From: Paraburkholderia hayleyella
GTDB lineage: Bacteria > Pseudomonadota > Gammaproteobacteria > Burkholderiales > Burkholderiaceae
Reading direction: 5' to 3'
Length of the DNA: 64,000 nt
NCBI RefSeq assembly: GCF_009455685.1
Contig: NZ_QPES01000001.1
Span: 2,356,001-2,420,000 of the forward strand
The notes below the pieces were generated by a model that made no database searches, was not told the origin of the DNA, and saw only the letters and a list, made by a program, of their open reading frames with translations. This document shows positions 60,508 to 64,000 of this stretch, in pieces (positions within the stretch are counted from its first letter, which is position 1; each line of letters starts with the position of its first letter). Both the position numbers and the translations under genes were made by a program.

Positions 60508-61920
60508 TTATCCCAGATGGCTGCGCTGCGCGGCATAAAGCTCACGAAACGTCCGGCCTGCCGGTGCGGGCATATCCCGCGTTTTCGTCCACCCCGCCCC
60601 GAGCGGCAAGCGCACGATCCTGCGCTTATCCCCGCCCATGAGTTCGAGCACCCGCACCGCCAGTTTTGTCGTCAGGGCGTATAGCGACGGATGCAGTGCG
60701 AGGTAACCCCACAGCGCCAGCCCTGCGCGCTCGCGCCACGGACGCAGATGGCGCTCCACCTGTTTTTCGCGGAGCCGGCGCAGCAACCCGGAGAGCGGAA
60801 TGCCCACCGGGCACACGCTATCGCACGCGCCGCAGAGCGTAGCGGCCTGGGGCAGATCCAGCGCCCTATCGAGCCCGATATAACTCGGCGTCAGCACCGA
60901 GCCCATAGGCCCAGGATAAACCCAGCCATAAGCATGGCCGCCGATCTTCTGATACACCGGGCAATGATTCATGCACGCGCCGCACCGGATACAACGCAGC
61001 ATGTCCTGAAACTCCCCGCCAAGCAGCCCACTGCGCCCGCCATCCACCAAAACGACATACATCTGCTCGGGCCCATCGCGGTCACCGGGACCGCGCGGGC
61101 CTGTAAGCAGGGAAAAATAATTGGACGTCGCCTGCCCGGTGGCCGAACGCGGCAAGAGCCGCATGGCAGTCGCCAGATCCTCGAGCGTGGGCAGTACTTT
61201 CTCGATGCCTGTCACCGCCACATGCACGCGTGGCATCACCGTGCACATGCCTTCATTGCCCTCATTGGTCACGAGCGCCACCGAGCCCGTCTGCGCAATG
61301 ACAAAATTGCCGCCCGTCACGCCCATATCGGCGGTGATGAAATGCGGCCGGAGCACCTCGCGCGCTTCGCGCGTCATCGCCGGGATTTCAGTGAGCCGCG
61401 GGCGGCCGTGCGTCTTTGCAAACAGGTCGGCGATCTCGTCCTTATCTTTATGCACGACCGGCGCAATGATGTGGCTGGGTGGTTCGTTGCCATTGATTTG
61501 CAGAATGTATTCGCCCAGATCGGTTTCGATGGACTGCACACCGATCTTCTCCAGCACCGCGTTCAGACCCATCTCTTCCGTCACCATCGACTTCGTCTTG
61601 ATGACTTTTTTAACCGCATGACGGCGGGCGATATCCGCGATGAGCTGGGCCGCGTCCTGGGTGGTTTCGGCATAGAGCACTGTCACGCCGCGGCGAGTCG
61701 CTTCGCGTTCGAAGGTTTCGAGCCAGACGTCCAGATTATCCAGCGCGCGATTGCGGCGCTCCTTGAGCGCCGAGCGCGTCGCCGGAAAATCGAGGTCCGC
61801 CAGGGAAGCTGCCCGCGCTGAAACGAACTTGCTGGAAAGCTTGGTGAGATTTTGCTGCAGACGCTGATCGGCCAGCTTTTGGCCGGCACGCGCCTTGAAC
61901 TGCATCGTTTGAACTTGCAT
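60508..61920 (-). CDS. lutB: Lactate utilization iron-sulfur protein LutB (LldF)
   Basis: 470-residue component of the LutABC L-lactate oxidation complex. An N-terminal LUD domain (to about 290) is followed by two [4Fe-4S] motifs, CIRCGACMNHCPVYQ and CGACDSVCP. It lies 65 bases after lutA. No lutC is present next to it. Confidence 0.9.
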   Translation of the reverse strand: MQVQTMQFKARAGQKLADQRLQQNLTKLSSKFVSARAASLADLDFPATRSALKERRNRALDNLDVWLETFEREATRRGVTVLYAETTQDAAQLIADIARRHAVKKVIKTKSMVTEEMGLNAVLEKIGVQSIETDLGEYILQINGNEPPSHIIAPVVHKDKDEIADLFAKTHGRPRLTEIPAMTREAREVLRPHFITADMGVTGGNFVIAQTGSVALVTNEGNEGMCTVMPRVHVAVTGIEKVLPTLEDLATAMRLLPRSATGQATSNYFSLLTGPRGPGDRDGPEQMYVVLVDGGRSGLLGGEFQDMLRCIRCGACMNHCPVYQKIGGHAYGWVYPGPMGSVLTPSYIGLDRALDLPQAATLCGACDSVCPVGIPLSGLLRRLREKQVERHLRPWRERAGLALWGYLALHPSLYALTTKLAVRVLELMGGDKRRIVRLPLGAGWTKTRDMPAPAGRTFRELYAAQRSHLG

Positions 61921-61985
61921 CGCGTGGGTGCCTGGAAATCGGTCAGGTCAGTCGGAAATGGGGAGCGTGCTGGCGCGGGTGCGAC

Positions 61986-62720
61986 TCAGACATCGCCTGA
62001 GACATCGCCTGCCAGCACTTGCGCCACATGCAACACGCGTGTCGTGGCGTCACCCGTGCGGCGCAGACGCCCTTCGATGTTGAGCATGCAACCGAGATCC
62101 CCCAGCACCAGGGTATCGACGCCACTGGCATGGAGATTCGCGCATTTCTCGTCGACGATCGCCGTGGAGATATCGCCGTACTTCAGCGCGAAGGTGCCGC
62201 CAAAGCCACAGCAAGTTTCGCAATCCCGCAGCTCGGTGACCGCCACGCCCACCTGGGCCAGCAAGGCGCGGGGCTGGGTCTTGACGCCGAGCTCACGCAG
62301 CCCGGCGCATGAATCGTGATAAGCCACCGGGCCGGCATACTGGCCAGGCTTTAACTCAACCCGGGCAACATTCAGCAAAAAATCGGTCAGCTCGAACACC
62401 TTGGGCTGCAAGCGGCCATAGCGGTTCATTAACTCGGGATCGTCACGAAAAAGATCGCCGTAATGCGCGCGGATCATGCCGCCGCAGGAACCCGAAGGGA
62501 TCACGACGTAATCGAACTGTTCGAATTCGCGCAGGGTTTTTTCAGCGAGGTCGCGCGCGATACCCCGTTCACCCGAGTTGTACGCGGGCTGTCCACAACA
62601 GGTCTGCGCGGGCGGCACCATCACTTCGAAACCCGCGCCCTCGATCAGCTTGATCGCGGAAAACCCAATCTCGGGACGCATCATGTCAATCAGGCAGGTA
62701 ACGAACAAACCAACTCGCAT
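61986..62720 (-). CDS. lutA: Lactate utilization protein LutA (LldE)
   Basis: 244-residue cysteine-rich protein with two CCG domains (QTCCGQPAYNSGE and ETCCGFGGTF). It is the electron-transfer subunit of the lactate oxidation complex, related to GlcF and heterodisulfide reductase subunits. It is divergent from the IclR-family gene with a 222-base gap. Confidence 0.9.
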   Translation of the reverse strand: MRVGLFVTCLIDMMRPEIGFSAIKLIEGAGFEVMVPPAQTCCGQPAYNSGERGIARDLAEKTLREFEQFDYVVIPSGSCGGMIRAHYGDLFRDDPELMNRYGRLQPKVFELTDFLLNVARVELKPGQYAGPVAYHDSCAGLRELGVKTQPRALLAQVGVAVTELRDCETCCGFGGTFALKYGDISTAIVDEKCANLHASGVDTLVLGDLGCMLNIEGRLRRTGDATTRVLHVAQVLAGDVSGDV

Positions 62721-62882
62721 GCACCCTCCGTTGAGAAAAAACGCCCCCGATTATCCGCCGTTTAACTCGTAAAACCAACGCGCAGCGCTTTGCGCCCGAT
62801 CCGCAACGCTATCGCCCAGCAAACGCCGCGAAACAGTCGACATCAGCCGGCAAACCACTTCGGATCGTGTTCGTCGCTTTCA

Positions 62883-62899
62883 CATTGTGAGATACAATG
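62883..62899 (+). promoter_or_regulatory. Palindrome over the putative promoter of the IclR-family gene
   Basis: CATTGT (62883-62888) and ACAATG (62894-62899) form a perfect inverted repeat. It overlaps a TACAAT -10 box (62893-62898) about 45 bases before the IclR-family ATG, a good position for autoregulation and possibly control of lutA. Confidence 0.5.
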
Positions 62900-62942
62900 C
62901 ACGCTCCGCTGTCACTGCCTGACACGCCATCTTCCTTTCTCC

Positions 62943-63740
62943 ATGAGCGACCCCAATCCGGATCACAAAACCTCGATCCAGGTCATCGAACGGATGATGC
63001 GCCTGCTCGATGACCTCGCTGGACATAGCGATCCAGTCAGCCTGAAAGAACTCGCCAGACGCACGGCCTTACATCCTTCAACGGCACATCGCATCCTGAA
63101 CGACATGGTGAGCTGCCGTCTGGTCGATCGCTCGGACCCCGGCACCTATCGGCTGGGCATGCGTTTGCTGGAGCTCGGCAATCTGGTCAAGGCGCGCCTG
63201 TCAGTCCGTGAGGCAGCGCTTCTGCCCATGCGCGAGCTTCATCGCCAGACCGGGCAAACGGTCAATCTGTCTGTCAGGCAAGGCGATGAGATTGTGTACA
63301 TCGAGCGCTCCTACTCGGAGCGCTCCGGCATGCAGGTGGTGCGCGCCATCGGCGGGCGGGCGCCATTGCACCTCACTTCGGTAGGCAAGCTCTTTCTTGC
63401 CGCCGACGAAACCAGCCGGGTCCGCGCCTACGCCACTCGCACGGGCTTGTCGGGCCACACGCAAAACAGCATCACCGATCTCGTCAAACTGGAACGCGAA
63501 CTGCTGCACGTGCGCCAGCAGGCCTGCGCGCGCGATAACGAAGAACTGGAACTCGGCGTGCGCTGTATCGCGGCGGGCATTTATGACGACACGGGACAGC
63601 TCGTGGCCGGGCTGTCGCTCTCCGCACCGGCTGACCGTCTGCAAGATGCGTGGCTTAGACCGCTTGGCGAAACCGCGTTGCTGATTTCCGGTGCGCTCGG
63701 CTATCGCCCCCCTCCCGCACCCGATCAAACCCAGACTTAA
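62943..63740 (+). CDS. IclR-family transcriptional regulator
   Basis: 265 residues. N-terminal winged helix (VIERMMRLLDDLAGH, LKELARRTALHPSTAHRILND) and C-terminal effector domain (LHLTSVGKLFLA, GVRCIAAGIYDDTG). The ATG at 62943 matches the family start. It is divergent from lutA and probably controls it. The effector is unknown. Confidence 0.92.
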   Translation: MSDPNPDHKTSIQVIERMMRLLDDLAGHSDPVSLKELARRTALHPSTAHRILNDMVSCRLVDRSDPGTYRLGMRLLELGNLVKARLSVREAALLPMRELHRQTGQTVNLSVRQGDEIVYIERSYSERSGMQVVRAIGGRAPLHLTSVGKLFLAADETSRVRAYATRTGLSGHTQNSITDLVKLERELLHVRQQACARDNEELELGVRCIAAGIYDDTGQLVAGLSLSAPADRLQDAWLRPLGETALLISGALGYRPPPAPDQTQT

Positions 63741-63784
63741 ACCGTACAGGCCCACTCACACGGCTTATGCGAGTTCACCCGTTC

Positions 63785-63821
63785 AAAAAAAAGCCTCGTC
63801 ATATTCACTGACGAGGCTTTT
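63785..63821. terminator. Bidirectional rho-independent terminator
   Basis: AAAAGCCTCGTCA and TGACGAGGCTTTT arms around a 7-base loop, 45 bases after the IclR-family stop. A runs before and T runs after make it work both ways, for the gene on the other strand as well. Confidence 0.92.
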
Positions 63822-63907
63822 GTAATGCATCGGGCGGCTTTCTCTTCCGGGTGAGCGGCTTCCTGCCCGAACAGCCTGCGCCAGGCAAGCCGCCCACCCT
63901 TGAACCT

Positions 63908-64000
63908 TCACATGCCTGAGCTACCGGTATCGGCACTGGTGAAACGTTCACCGCCATTGTCGAGCCAGGTGCGCAAACGCGCGGCATCAGCAAAGCGTGA
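63908..64000 (-). CDS. C-terminal end of an unidentified protein (5' part outside window)
   Basis: The last 30 residues are visible (SRFADAARLRTWLDNG...GSSGM, stop at 63908-63910). The codon use fits a real gene, and the upstream bidirectional terminator would end its transcript. The fragment is too short to name. Confidence 0.55.
   Translation of the reverse strand, partial: SRFADAARLRTWLDNGGERFTSADTGSSGM

Noticed and set aside
60180..60545. 121-codon frame as the LutC replacement
   Set aside because: It overlaps lutB and has no LUD-domain features; the start at 60458 with a good ribosome site gives a 92-residue protein instead.

Overview
The window looks like chromosomal DNA from a Burkholderiaceae betaproteobacterium (Burkholderia sensu lato; I cannot resolve the genus). 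The evidence is GC-rich coding sequence (about 60% by eye), long betaproteobacterial-type TrpS and DapA, the neighbourhoods pyrG-kdsA-eno-ftsB, rpfE-like/recJ/prfB/lysS and iscRSUA-hscBA-fdx-iscX, and a GDP-heptose gene set like that of Burkholderia capsules. No phage, insertion sequence, CRISPR array or rRNA was found. There is one tRNA (His).

Layout. 1-22.5 kb is housekeeping, mostly on the minus strand: a cut-off MBL-fold hydrolase, bamC, dapA, a methyltransferase, trpS, an M50 protease, a YciO/Sua5 protein, a PHP phosphatase, an alpha/beta hydrolase and a ferritin-like protein. On the plus strand are a gamma-carbonic anhydrase, hslO and a Gly/Trp-rich lipoprotein. Back on the minus strand are ftsB, eno, kdsA, pyrG, a frameshifted hydrolase, comEC, tatD, lolD and lolC. 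At 22.8-23.9 kb an orphan gene encodes a protein with eleven exact octapeptide repeats; its C-terminal domain is unrecognised. 24-30 kb (plus) carries an rpfE-like gene, recJ (preceded by a 12-copy heptamer repeat), prfB with the classic +1 frameshift, and lysS. 30-36.2 kb (minus) is the full isc operon with a near-consensus IscR type 1 site over its promoter. tRNA-His and dusA follow.

38-59.5 kb is a surface-polysaccharide locus with two opposed halves that meet at 47458/47459. The plus half (39.3-47.5 kb) encodes a sulfotransferase-like protein, a polytopic GT-C-like protein, a split transketolase, a sugar epimerase fused to a GtrB-type polyprenyl-phosphate glycosyltransferase, a methyltransferase, GtrA and a decapitated methyltransferase fragment. 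I read it as a Gtr-style glycan-decoration module with an unusual, possibly undescribed donor pathway. The minus half makes GDP-D-glycero-alpha-D-manno-heptose (gmhB, hddC, gmhA, hddA) and dTDP-L-rhamnose (rfbBACD). It also encodes a three-domain methyltransferase/GT2/GT4 protein and an O-antigen ABC exporter (wzm, wzt). Together these suggest an ABC-exported heptose/rhamnose O-antigen or capsule whose chain end may be methylated, with the Gtr-like module adding side groups.

59.7-64 kb has a glyoxalase-fold gene, a small conserved-looking protein and lutB-lutA (no lutC in the window), divergent from an IclR regulator with a palindrome over its likely promoter, then a bidirectional terminator and the 3' end of an unidentified gene.

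A recurring oddity is short tandem repeats (units of 6-17 bp) in the gaps between genes, several of them next to start codons. All names are assigned from motifs and gene order read by eye; no database search was run.
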